Translations under genes and position numbers: made by a program
Shown here: in pieces, positions 1 through 7,420 of the stretch
How the letters are laid out: every line of letters starts with the position of its first letter
Position numbering within the stretch: the stretch's first letter is position 1
Origin: JAFNGF01 sp964567045
Lineage (GTDB): Bacteria > Planctomycetota > Phycisphaerae > Sedimentisphaerales > Anaerobacaceae
Length of the DNA stretch: 64,000 bases
Assembly (NCBI GenBank): GCA_964567045.1
Contig: CAZMLE010000004.1
Location: forward strand, 56,293 to 120,292
Reading direction: 5' to 3'
Notes under the pieces: generated by a model
What the model saw: the letters and a program-made list of their open reading frames with translations, nothing else
What the model was told of the DNA's origin: nothing
Database searches by the model: none

Positions 1-965
1 GTTTCGGTCGCCTGGCGGGGATCTGTGTAACCTTCCCGGCAGTTTTCATCGGCGCCGTACAGTCCGCCGGGCGCCTGCCCATAGATACCCCGGACTGTCT
101 GGTAATTGCGGCAGGTTCCAGCCAGATGTATGGGGTCTTTGGATTGCTGATAGAATATAGCCGGCCCGCGGAAACACTGGGCGATATTCACGCCGTGCCA
201 ACTGGCTACGCCGGCTGTCCAGTCGGCGGTGCAGCGGTGAATCTTCTGGCCCAGCTCCAGAAAGCATTTGTCGCCGGTGCGGTTGTACAGCCAGTAGACG
301 CTGGCGAGGTTGTCACTGGCCCTTTGATTCTGCCAGAAAGGAAGCAGAAAATCTTCGTCCGGAATGGTAAGCTGCCAGTGAAAATACTTGCTCATCAAGT
401 CAAGCACCCGCCGGTCGCCGGAATATTCATAGTACGACTGCAGCGCGTTGAGCATAATCATATTGGGCCACAAATCGGGCTTATTCTTGGTAAGAGTCAG
501 ATTTGAGCGCGGCCCGAAGTATCCGTCGTCGCGCTGGCTGGCTATTGCGGCTTCGAGCCACTGACAGGCTTCTTTTATAATGCGCTCATCTCGCAGCACG
601 TATCCGGTGTCGCCGAAGCCTTTCAGCCAGTACGGCGCCTCTTCCCACGGACTGTGGCCAACCCCTGCGGCGCTCAGCCAGGCGTTATTTTCTTTCTTGA
701 GAAACTCGCTGATTTCGGTTAAGTGTCCGCTGAAGCCGTCCGCTTGAAGCTCGAGTTGCCGGCGGACCCAGCCCTGGGGCTCGATAGCACCGACCGGCAG
801 CTTCATAAACGCACTGGGCATCAAAGGCTCGCGGTTGCCAACATAGAAATCGTTTCCCAGAGCGATATTGGGCTTGTCAACAACACGGACTTTTTCGCCC
901 GCACTGCAGCCAAAGACGATCAGGCAAAAACCTGCAACAGCAGAAAATAACGTATACTTAGACAT
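1..965 (-). CDS. GH127/DUF1680-like glycosidase lipoprotein, C-terminus cut by window edge
   Basis: The frame is open from an ATG at 965, preceded by GGGAGCGAAAG, to the window edge, giving 321 codons. The first 20 residues are a hydrophobic leader ending in VFGCSAG, a plausible lipobox. The body resembles the beta-L-arabinofuranosidase-like alpha/alpha-barrel family: GWVRRQLELQADG near residue 50, PYWLKGFGDTGYVL near 105, SQRDDGYFGP near 140, and PGGLYGADENCREGYTDP near the cut. Family members remove arabinofuranose or related sugars from plant-type glycans. The catalytic Glu/Cys region lies beyond the edge, so activity cannot be judged. A good promoter candidate lies upstream at 1014-1042. 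The family call is from recognised motifs, and the substrate is unknown. Confidence 0.75.
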   Translation of the reverse strand, partial: MSKYTLFSAVAGFCLIVFGCSAGEKVRVVDKPNIALGNDFYVGNREPLMPSAFMKLPVGAIEPQGWVRRQLELQADGFSGHLTEISEFLKKENNAWLSAAGVGHSPWEEAPYWLKGFGDTGYVLRDERIIKEACQWLEAAIASQRDDGYFGPRSNLTLTKNKPDLWPNMIMLNALQSYYEYSGDRRVLDLMSKYFHWQLTIPDEDFLLPFWQNQRASDNLASVYWLYNRTGDKCFLELGQKIHRCTADWTAGVASWHGVNIAQCFRGPAIFYQQSKDPIHLAGTCRNYQTVRGIYGQAPGGLYGADENCREGYTDPRQATE

Positions 966-1013
966 CTTTCGCTCCCTTTCCATCAAATAACTGTCTGTCT
1001 GAACAAGGTGGTG

Positions 1014-1042
1014 ATTATAAGCAAAATGCAGGACATTGCTAA
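1014..1042 (-). promoter_or_regulatory. sigma70-type promoter for the GH127-like gene
   Basis: On the minus strand TTAGCA is followed after 17 bp by a perfect TATAAT. The -10 box lies 49 bp upstream of the ATG at 965. The -35 matches the consensus at 4 of 6 positions. Not tested. Confidence 0.45.
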
Positions 1043-1091
1043 CAAAAAATATGTGCAGTCAAGTCGCGGACGTCGGGGATCGGCTGAATCG

Positions 1092-2066
1092 TCAGTAGTC
1101 TTTGAAGTGTCTCATCCACTGCGGCCAGTCTTCGGGCCTCACGCCGCCGGCTTTGGTCCAAGGACCCGCGGTGTTATACTGGCGATGCCACTTCAAGGTC
1201 CATAGCTCCTTGAGCCCCACCTTGCGGACGGAGGAATCACAGAACAGGCTGTTGACGCCGCCCTGGTGACGGTCGATACAGAAGTCCGACATTGGTGAGT
1301 CCGGCATCCACACGTCATCCTCGGATGTGGGTTTATCCTCGGCCTTGGGGTCTCCTTGAAACCAGCGGCAGTCGAGATAGAAGGGCACATCCGCCCTGCC
1401 TTCGGGCTCCGGATCCCGCCAGCAGAAAGTCGCGAAGGGATTGTCGCGAGTGAGGATTGAATACTCATCGAAGAAGTAGCATATCGTCCAGCAGTTCCAG
1501 CCGTAGCTGCCATACGCCCCGGGCTCTCCATCCTCGTCCCAGCGGTACCCCCAGGCAGCGAACTTGCTACCCCTGTACCCCGCCGTGCCATTTTTGGTCC
1601 ATGCCTCTTTGGGAGACTCCCCCAGAATCTTGGTGGCGAGCGGACANNNNNNNNNNNNNNNNNNNNNNNNNNNNNNNNNNNNNNNNNNNNNNNNNNNNNN
1701 NNNNNNNNNNNNNNNNNNNNNNNNNNNNNNNNNNNNNNNNNNNNNNACAGAACGCATCCTTCCATCCATCCCTGATCTGCCACTTCCCATTCCGCTCTTC
1801 GGCGGACAACAGAACGCATCCTTCCATCCATCCCTGATCTGCCACTTCCCATTCCGCTCTTCGTAAGTGCTGGAGGTAGTCATGGTCCGTTCCACTCTTT
1901 CCGTCCACCAATTCACGCCATGTTGACGTAGATTGCTCTGGCATCTGATGCTCTTGGCCTGGAGCCTGACCCTCGAGAGTGCCGGCAGCAGGATCGCCAG
2001 CAATAGCGCGATAATGGCAATCACCACCAAGAGTTCTATCAATGTGAATGCCTTCTTCCGTCTCAT
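1092..2066 (-). CDS. prepilin-like (type II secretion G-type) protein, interrupted by scaffold gap
   Basis: It starts MRRKKAFTLIELLVVIAI, a class III prepilin leader cleaved and methylated by PilD-type peptidases, followed by one N-terminal helix. The C-terminal half has RHQGGVNSLFCDSSVRKV, the H-X9-D signature common in planctomycete pseudopilins, and ends WMRHFKDY. The last 45 residues are nearly identical to those of the next gene upstream (2070-2861), so the two are tandem paralogues. The middle holds the 100-N gap and an extra copy of a 62-bp repeat. If a single repeat copy is kept, the frame reads DAFCCPLATKIL, which aligns with DLFLCPMAMKTR in the paralogue. The ORF seems continuous here only because 100 N plus 62 bp happens to be divisible by three. 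Confidence 0.75.
   Translation of the reverse strand: MRRKKAFTLIELLVVIAIIALLLAILLPALSRVRLQAKSIRCQSNLRQHGVNWWTERVERTMTTSSTYEERNGKWQIRDGWKDAFCCPPKSGMGSGRSGMDGRMRSXXXXXXXXXXXXXXXXXXXXXXXXXXXXXXXXXXCPLATKILGESPKEAWTKNGTAGYRGSKFAAWGYRWDEDGEPGAYGSYGWNCWTICYFFDEYSILTRDNPFATFCWRDPEPEGRADVPFYLDCRWFQGDPKAEDKPTSEDDVWMPDSPMSDFCIDRHQGGVNSLFCDSSVRKVGLKELWTLKWHRQYNTAGPWTKAGGVRPEDWPQWMRHFKDY
1647..1746. other. assembly gap of 100 N
   Basis: A run of exactly 100 N, the usual placeholder for a gap of unknown length. The flanks carry pieces of a 62-bp direct repeat: GCGGACA just before the gap and the full unit just after it. The gap therefore sits in, or was caused by, this repeat. Confidence 0.95.
1747..1862. 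repeat. 62-bp tandem direct repeat beside the gap
   Basis: The unit starting ACAGAACGCATCC at 1747 begins again at 1809, so the period is 62 bp. The copies look identical through CGCTCTTCG. Because 62 is not a multiple of three, each extra copy shifts the frame of the pseudopilin gene. It may be a true variable-number repeat or two unmerged contig ends. Confidence 0.85.
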
Positions 2067-2069
2067 TTG

Positions 2070-2861
2070 TCAGTAGTCCTTGAATCTTCTCATCCACTGG
2101 GGCCAGTCTTCGGGCCTTACGCCGCCGGCTTTGGTCCAAGTGCCCGCGGTGTTATACTGGCGATGCCACTTCAAAGACCATAATTCCTTGAGGCCTACTT
2201 TTCGGATTGACCAATCCATGAAGATCCCGCACACGAATCCTTCATGGCGATTCATGCAGCAGGGTAGCGAACTATCTGCCCAGACATCTTCGTATGCAGG
2301 AGGCTTGGTTTCGGTCGATCGGCATGCCCACCAGAGAACGCTATCCAGCAACAGGGGTACATTTGCCGCGCCTTTGGCGGGAACAGTCTGCCAGTATCGT
2401 GAGTCGCGTGATCCGCCAGCCTCGGACCCTCGCACGCACTGAGCCCAGATATTCAGGCCGTAGCTACAGTCCAGTCGTAAACGGCCGGCTCCACTTCGTA
2501 GGGACCAGGCTGAAAAGGTGCTGCCGAGGCACCAATCGCTCGAATTGAGGCCTTCACTGCGTGTTTTCATGGCCATCGGGCACAAGAACAAATCGTTGGT
2601 GTCTCGGTGATAGGGCCAGAGTGCCTTGAGCACCTGCGGCCAGGGTTCAACTGATTCAACCCAACCTGGGAATCTCGTATCATTCTCATTTGCGTACATC
2701 GAGAAGATGAGGCCCCATTGTTTCAGGTTGGACTGACAGCCGACCGCCTTCGCCTGCTTCCTGACCCGCTGCAGTGTCGGTACCAGGATCGCCATCAATA
2801 GCGCGATAATGGCAATCACTACCAAAAGCTCTATCAGCGTAAAGGCTTTCGTTTTGCGCAT
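2070..2861 (-). CDS. prepilin-like (type II secretion G-type) protein
   Basis: A protein of 263 aa when started at MRKTKAFTLIELL. An upstream in-frame start at 2894 would put 11 residues before the leader and is unlikely. The cleavage and methylation leader is followed by a helix ending AILVPTLQRVRKQAKA, then CQSNLKQWGLIFSMYANEND, typical of planctomycete pseudopilins. The C-terminus has RHEGFVCGIFMDWSIRKV (H-X9-D) and closes WMRRFKDY. It is the intact sister of the gapped gene 3 bp downstream, and the pair was probably made by tandem duplication. Such minor pseudopilins sit in the envelope. Whether these two serve secretion or a surface fibre cannot be told from the sequence. Confidence 0.85.
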   Translation of the reverse strand: MRKTKAFTLIELLVVIAIIALLMAILVPTLQRVRKQAKAVGCQSNLKQWGLIFSMYANENDTRFPGWVESVEPWPQVLKALWPYHRDTNDLFLCPMAMKTRSEGLNSSDWCLGSTFSAWSLRSGAGRLRLDCSYGLNIWAQCVRGSEAGGSRDSRYWQTVPAKGAANVPLLLDSVLWWACRSTETKPPAYEDVWADSSLPCCMNRHEGFVCGIFMDWSIRKVGLKELWSLKWHRQYNTAGTWTKAGGVRPEDWPQWMRRFKDY

Positions 2862-2948
2862 GACCGGCTTTTCTCCATAAAAGGAGTTGCCCAACCGACG
2901 TTTTGCATCGGGAGATGATCCACTGGCGCGCTGAATGCGTCTCTTGTG

Positions 2949-2978
2949 ATTCTACCGCAACAGCTCAGCATCAGACAA
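2949..2978 (-). promoter_or_regulatory. sigma70-type promoter for the pseudopilin pair
   Basis: On the minus strand TTGTCT is followed after 18 bp by TAGAAT, about 88 bp upstream of the ATG at 2861. Both boxes match the consensus well. The 185-bp gap it lies in shows nothing else. Confidence 0.4.
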
Positions 2979-3046
2979 GAGATTTGAGCACAATTTTCGC
3001 TCCTTGCAGCTAAGTTTCCTGGACGTTGAAATTGCAGGGTAAGGAG

Positions 3047-4198
3047 TTATTTGGCGGTCATCAGCCATTTGCCAGCAAGTTCGGCAACATCCTGGATATC
3101 GACCTTGCCGTCGCCGGTAAGGTCGGCGCCGGCGCATTTGCCGCAGGCGGTTTGACCCCAGAAAATGCTCAGCCAGGCAAAATCTCTGAAGTCCACATCG
3201 TAGTCCTTGTCGATGTCACCGGCCTGCCCTTTACTTTGATAAAGGTGCACCTTTCCATCCCCTGCCCCGATCAGAACATCGGGGTAGCCGTCGCCCGTCC
3301 AGTCGCATACAAACGGTCTTGAACGCGGCGTGCCGGCAAGGTTGATGGGGACGCCATCCGACTCAACGCGCAGGTGTAGGAGCGAGAATTTCGGCTTGGC
3401 GTCGGTTCCGATGTTAATGTATAGCAGCAATTCGCCCTCGGTGTTACCCGTAAGCAGGTCTTTCTTGCCGTCGCCGTCCAGGTCAAGCACAACGGGGCTG
3501 GAACGACCGGATGGCACAACCAGGTCCTGGCCATTTTCCTTGGCGAACTCCCCTATGGGCACTGAGTAATAAAATGCCGGGATGGGCCAGGCGCAGCCGC
3601 AGTTAAGATAAATGTGTATTTTGCCGTCCAGGCCCCCGACGACCAAGTCATTCATGCCGTCGCTATCCCAATCTACAAAGGTCGGCGTCGCTCGGTCTCC
3701 CACATCAAGGGGCGCACCGGGTACGGCGACCAGCACTGTGGTGCCCGCGTCGAACATGGGGCTTTCATCGGTGCCGGTATTCAGGAAGATTTTGACGGTT
3801 CCGTCGCCCAGTCCCACGAGCAGGTCTTTACGTTTATCTGCATCCCAGTAAACTACCCGCGGGAAGCAGCCAAGACAACCAGAAGCGGGTACCGTCAAGT
3901 CGATTCCGTTGGACTGGGCGTAAAAGTAGCCCGAGAATTGTGGATCGGCACTGGTTCCGACATTGAGATAGATGCGGACCTTACCGGCAGTACTGCCGCC
4001 GCCTTCGCCGATGATAAGGTCCGCCAAGCCGTCGTTGTTCCAGTCCACAAGGCAGGGCACTGAATACCCGGGCACCTGGATGTCGGAACCTTTAGCCTGC
4101 ACAAGCTCCTCGGCACCGAGATTTAGCAGCGAAGCGTACAGTCGCTGCGGAGTCAGCATCAAACCGGAGACTGTCAGCATCAGCAGTACGTATTTCAC
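3047..4198 (-). CDS. secreted FG-GAP/VCBS repeat protein with C-terminal dockerin-like pair
   Basis: I place the start at a GTG at 4198 (VKYVLLMLTVSGLML) because GGAGGTGCGAG lies just upstream and a signal peptide begins there. The longer ORF from 4246 would put repeat-derived residues before it. The product is 383 aa. About five blade repeats of the type VDWNNDGLADLIIGEGGG, VYWDADKRKDLLVGLGDG and VDWDSDGMNDLVVGGLDG form a beta-propeller with calcium-binding loops. The C-terminus has two EF-hand-like repeats, DIDKDYDVDFRDFA and DLTGDGKVDIQDVAELAGKWL, a full dockerin-like pair. It is probably a surface or extracellular protein of unknown ligand. No cohesin is visible in the window. Confidence 0.8.
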   Translation of the reverse strand: MKYVLLMLTVSGLMLTPQRLYASLLNLGAEELVQAKGSDIQVPGYSVPCLVDWNNDGLADLIIGEGGGSTAGKVRIYLNVGTSADPQFSGYFYAQSNGIDLTVPASGCLGCFPRVVYWDADKRKDLLVGLGDGTVKIFLNTGTDESPMFDAGTTVLVAVPGAPLDVGDRATPTFVDWDSDGMNDLVVGGLDGKIHIYLNCGCAWPIPAFYYSVPIGEFAKENGQDLVVPSGRSSPVVLDLDGDGKKDLLTGNTEGELLLYINIGTDAKPKFSLLHLRVESDGVPINLAGTPRSRPFVCDWTGDGYPDVLIGAGDGKVHLYQSKGQAGDIDKDYDVDFRDFAWLSIFWGQTACGKCAGADLTGDGKVDIQDVAELAGKWLMTAK

Positions 4199-4265
4199 CT
4201 CGCACCTCCATTGGAAATTGACAATCGAAAATTCCAGACCCACCATCCTTGTTGGAACATAAAAA

Positions 4266-4295
4266 ATTGTACCTTATTTGGTGGGAAAATGTCAA
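4266..4295 (-). promoter_or_regulatory. strong sigma70-type promoter for the FG-GAP gene
   Basis: On the minus strand a perfect TTGACA is followed after 18 bp by TACAAT, 68 bp upstream of the GTG at 4198. It is divergent from the promoter at 4368-4396. An AATTGACAATC-type repeat fragment lies in the leader at 4211-4235. Confidence 0.6.
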
Positions 4296-4367
4296 GAGAA
4301 AATGGCCTGATGCTATTAGTGCCACTTAAATCTGCCCAAAACTCCTGTAAGGAATGCGGGTTTTCTC

Positions 4368-4403
4368 TTTGGCTTTGGCGCCTAATGACCTATAATGGTC
4401 ATT
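4368..4403 (+). promoter_or_regulatory. promoter with an inverted repeat centred on the -10 box
   Basis: TTTGGC (4368-4373), a 17-bp spacer and a perfect TATAAT (4391-4396) lie 50 bp upstream of the ATG at 4447. The -10 box is flanked by a perfect 7-bp inverted repeat, AATGACC (4384-4390) and GGTCATT (4397-4403). This is the geometry of an operator whose bound protein would block RNA polymerase. Confidence 0.55.
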
Positions 4404-4446
4404 CGCTCGTGCAGACTGCACTTTATCAGACAGAAAGGACGCTGAA

Positions 4447-5373
4447 ATGAACTCGATCTATCGGTCAAATGGCCGCGAACAGGACCGCATCAGCCGGCGC
4501 AGTGTGCTCAAAGTTGCCGCCCGAATAAGCGCCGGTAGTGCCATCGCTCTGGCTCTTCCCTCTTGCAGTGTGACAGAAAAACGTGCGCCACGGGCTGTTA
4601 CCAAGGGCCGGATTAACCAGTCTATCTGCTATTGGTGCTTCCAGAAGTACTGGGACCTGCCGACGACCTGCCGAATCGCCAGCCAGCTCGGCTGCAAGAG
4701 CGTGGAGCTGGTCGAACCTAAGGACTGGCCGATCCTAAAAGAGCACGGGCTGGTCTGCGCCATTGCTAATAGTCACGGGTTTGACAAGGGCATGAATAAC
4801 CCTGCCTACCACGATATGTGCTTGGGAAAACTGCGTGACGCCATCGATGCCTGTGCCGAGTATAACTTTCCCAGCGTCATTACGTTCACAGGCTTCCGCG
4901 AGGATATTCCAGACGATTTGGGCATCAAGAACTGCGTGGCCGGTTATAAAAAAATCGTCGGCTACGCCGAGAAAAAGAAGGTGAACCTCTGTCTGGAAAT
5001 TCTCAACAGCCGGATCGACGTCGAAATGAAAGGACATCCCGGCTATCAAGGCGACCACACCGATTACTGCATGGAAATTGTCAGGCAGGTCGGCTCGCCG
5101 AGGATGAAACTGCTGTTTGATATTTATCACGTGCAGATAATGGATGGTGACATAATTGCCCGAATCCGCCAGTACAAGGACTACATCGGCCACTATCACA
5201 CGGCCGGCAGCCCCGGTCGCAACGAGCTGGACGACAGCCAGGAGATCAACTACAAGCCCATCATGGAAGAAATTGCCAGGACCGGCTATACGGGCTATGT
5301 TGGCCAGGAGTTCATTCCGACCCGCGACCCGCTGGCAAGCCTCAGACAAGCCGTCAGCCTGTGTGACGTTTGA
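4447..5373 (+). CDS. Tat-exported hydroxypyruvate isomerase-like TIM-barrel protein
   Basis: A protein of 308 aa. Residues 15-45 hold a twin-arginine signal (SRRSVLKVAA then a hydrophobic run ending LPSC). The rest is a xylose-isomerase-like TIM barrel of the Hyi type. The four metal or catalytic positions are visible in order: LCLEILN (Glu), LLFDIYHVQ (Asp/His), YIGHYHTAG (His) and VGQEFIP (Glu). Cytoplasmic Hyi enzymes interconvert hydroxypyruvate and tartronate semialdehyde. Exported planctomycete relatives are common and their substrates are mostly unknown, so I name only the fold. It is a single gene behind its own promoter, with AGAAAGGACGCTGAA before the ATG. Confidence 0.8.
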   Translation: MNSIYRSNGREQDRISRRSVLKVAARISAGSAIALALPSCSVTEKRAPRAVTKGRINQSICYWCFQKYWDLPTTCRIASQLGCKSVELVEPKDWPILKEHGLVCAIANSHGFDKGMNNPAYHDMCLGKLRDAIDACAEYNFPSVITFTGFREDIPDDLGIKNCVAGYKKIVGYAEKKKVNLCLEILNSRIDVEMKGHPGYQGDHTDYCMEIVRQVGSPRMKLLFDIYHVQIMDGDIIARIRQYKDYIGHYHTAGSPGRNELDDSQEINYKPIMEEIARTGYTGYVGQEFIPTRDPLASLRQAVSLCDV

Positions 5374-5444
5374 TGCGCGTATGAAAGCGCCTCGATAAAC
5401 CGCAGAGAAGGCTGAGCCCGCACCCAGACGGGCAAAGGTCGATC

Positions 5445-5492
5445 CTCGTTTCTCGATTCTCGTCGAGCATCGAGCATCCAGCATCGAGGATG
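5445..5492. repeat. dispersed repeat of the GAGCATCCAGCATC family
   Basis: TCTCGATTCTCGTCGAGCAT continues into CGAGCATCCAGCATCGAGGATGC. A related copy is at 36700-36740. A half copy of the ACCGCAGAG element lies just before it, near 5397-5416. The rest of the 5374-5824 gap holds the promoter, hairpin and leader ORF listed separately. Confidence 0.6.
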
Positions 5493-5580
5493 CTCTTTGC
5501 CAACCTGTACTTGGTTCGCACCGGTTGTTTCTGAGGGGTACGATGTTCCCTTCCCATCCCACTATTCTGAAGAATTTACC

Positions 5581-5610
5581 TTGAAAAGAGGGTGGCTAAT
5601 CTGGTATAAA
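5581..5610 (+). promoter_or_regulatory. promoter for the secreted protein at 5825, with long leader
   Basis: TTGAAA (5581-5586), an 18-bp spacer and TATAAA (5605-5610). The start codon is about 215 bp downstream, so the mRNA would have a long untranslated leader. Confidence 0.45.
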
Positions 5611-5647
5611 TCAATTAATTGATGACTGGAAGTTTTTATCCGTTCTC

Positions 5648-5665
5648 CGTAGTAGTCTTACTACG
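5648..5665 (+). promoter_or_regulatory. leader hairpin
   Basis: CGTAGTA, loop GTCT, TACTACG: a perfect 7-bp stem with a 4-nt loop in the leader of the gene at 5825. No U-run follows it, so it is not a simple terminator. Confidence 0.35.
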
Positions 5666-5754
5666 AAGGATGAATCGTTCGTTTTGCTGGTGTTTTGGTG
5701 GGTGGCCAAAGCACAGTCGTTGTCATTCTGATCTTTTTTGTAGGAGGACTATCA

Positions 5755-5778
5755 TGTCTAAAAATTGTTATTTCTAAT
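5755..5778 (+). CDS. possible 7-aa leader peptide
   Basis: AGGAGGACTATC followed by ATG and the codons for MSKNCYF, then TAA. The ribosome site is excellent and nearly identical to that of the dockerin gene at 41105 (GGAGGATTATC). It ends 46 bp before the ATG of the next gene. It is either a true mini-ORF that affects translation or a vestigial start left after a deletion or duplication. Too short for any homology argument. Confidence 0.35.
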
Positions 5779-5824
5779 TTCCCCTGTTACGAAAACTAAA
5801 CAACGATTTTGGAGGAGAAATACA

Positions 5825-7267
5825 ATGTTTAAGAAAATGACATGTTTGATTTCTTTTGTTCTGCCGCTGGTTCTGTTCGACAGTGCCTCGGCCCAGATAT
5901 TATACTGGGACGCCGGCGGGACCGACAAGCTCTGGAGCACACCAGCCAACTGGAGTACCAATACCGTACCGACCGGGGACGATGACGTTTCGATCGATGA
6001 GCCGGCTAACACACATTGCGAGATCCAGGCTGCTATTACCGCCCAATGCGTTACACTGAGGGTCGGCAATTCCGGTGTCACCACAAACCTGGATATTAGC
6101 GGGGGATCACTTTCGGCAAGTGGGGCCTACATCGGTGTGGATAATACCTCCGGCCACGGCATCCTGAATATGAGCGGCGGCTTATTTTCTACCGGGGACT
6201 TGCATGTCGGCTTGGCAGGCACCGGTACGCTCAATATGACAGGCGGTACCATCGAGCTAGTTGGCAACCTGGCGATACCCGACGGGAGCGGTACCGGCTC
6301 GGTGAGCCTCCGCGGCGGCACTATCAAGGCATCCAATCTCCGTATAACCTCCGCCTCTGGCTCAATGAATATTACCGAAGGCACACTGATCCTTGCCGGC
6401 GATGATACCACAACAATTCAAACCTACATCGACAAGGGCTGGATTACCACCTATGGCGGCTACGGCACGCTGCAGTTGGATTATGACGTCACGGATAAAG
6501 GCAAAACCACATTGAAGGCTGTCTACATGCTTAATCCGAATCCGGCGAATGGTTCGAGCGTAAATGTCAGCTTTAACCAGCTTCAATGGACGTTACCCGA
6601 TCCAAAACTCCCGGGAGGCCTCGTAACCTGTGATGTCTACTTCGGAACCAATCCCGACATCGAGGCCAACCCCAAGGTTGTCATTCGCCAGGCGGTTGAG
6701 TCAGTATCCGTTACGCTGGCCCCTCTAACGACTTACTATTGGGCACTTGACCTATACGACTCCAGCATCAGCACCACTGTGCCGGTTCATCTGAGCCCCA
6801 TTCTCACATTCAACACTATGAACCAGCCACCAATTGTCAATGCCGGTGCGGATGTAGTGACCTGGCTGGAAGAGGGTGTTGTCAGGACCGGGAATCTGGA
6901 CGCGACCGTCACTGACGATGGTGGGCCCATTCCTTATACTGTGCATTGGACGGTGGTTAGCGAACCCAATGCAGGGGCCGCTGCTATAGCGACAGCCAAT
7001 GCCGAGGATACGAGCATTACCCTGACAGCCGTGGGCCAGTATGTCTTGAAGTTGGAGGCATTTGACGGTGAATACACCAGCTCGGACACAGTCACGATCA
7101 CGGTGTATAACGACAGTTGCGAAGCAGCCAAGTCACTGCCGAACTATCAACCCTTGGTAGGGGATCTTGATGGGGACTGCCAGGTCGATGCTATTGATTT
7201 TGCATTACTGGCGGAAAACTGGCTGAAGGACAATTCACTGACGGAAGAGTGGTTCAAGGTCGGTTGA
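5825..7267 (+). CDS. secreted repeat protein with PKD-like region and C-terminal dockerin-like repeat
   Basis: A protein of 480 aa from the ATG behind GGAGGAGAAATACA. An upstream in-frame start at 5765 lacks a ribosome site. Residues 1-24 are a signal peptide ending SASA. The segment starting YWDAGGTDKLWSTPANW, with repeats such as GHGILNMSGG and GTGTLNMTGG, is a parallel beta-helix seen in autotransporter-like planctomycete proteins. Residues about 250-340 resemble a fibronectin-type fold, and about 350-440 a PKD/Ig-like fold (PPIVNAGADVVTW ... DTVTITVYND). The end carries one repeat, GDLDGDCQVDAIDFALLAENWL. Probably exported to the cell surface; the ligand is unknown. Confidence 0.8.
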   Translation: MFKKMTCLISFVLPLVLFDSASAQILYWDAGGTDKLWSTPANWSTNTVPTGDDDVSIDEPANTHCEIQAAITAQCVTLRVGNSGVTTNLDISGGSLSASGAYIGVDNTSGHGILNMSGGLFSTGDLHVGLAGTGTLNMTGGTIELVGNLAIPDGSGTGSVSLRGGTIKASNLRITSASGSMNITEGTLILAGDDTTTIQTYIDKGWITTYGGYGTLQLDYDVTDKGKTTLKAVYMLNPNPANGSSVNVSFNQLQWTLPDPKLPGGLVTCDVYFGTNPDIEANPKVVIRQAVESVSVTLAPLTTYYWALDLYDSSISTTVPVHLSPILTFNTMNQPPIVNAGADVVTWLEEGVVRTGNLDATVTDDGGPIPYTVHWTVVSEPNAGAAAIATANAEDTSITLTAVGQYVLKLEAFDGEYTSSDTVTITVYNDSCEAAKSLPNYQPLVGDLDGDCQVDAIDFALLAENWLKDNSLTEEWFKVG

Positions 7268-7301
7268 CCGACCCCCTGCTTTCACAGGGGCACTTGAGCT
7301 T

Positions 7302-7337
7302 ACCGGGGCGTTTGAAACGCGTTTCAAACGCCCCGGT
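7302..7337. terminator. 36-bp perfect palindrome, bidirectional terminator
   Basis: ACCGGGGCGTTTGAAAC and GTTTCAAACGCCCCGGT read outward from the central GC with no mismatch and no loop bases. T-rich tracts follow on both sides. It lies between convergent genes ending at 7267 (+) and 7421 (-), as expected for a shared terminator. Confidence 0.75.
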
Positions 7338-7420
7338 TCATTTTTGATGTATGGTAAGGATTTCTCTGGCTGCTTGGCGCCAGACCGTATGCCATCGAAT
7401 GGGGAATCGTTGTGCGCTCT

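Noticed and set aside
4735..5562. 275-aa minus-strand frame opposite the isomerase-like gene
   Set aside because: Antisense shadow: the plus frame has a Tat signal and clear active-site motifs, and this one has none.
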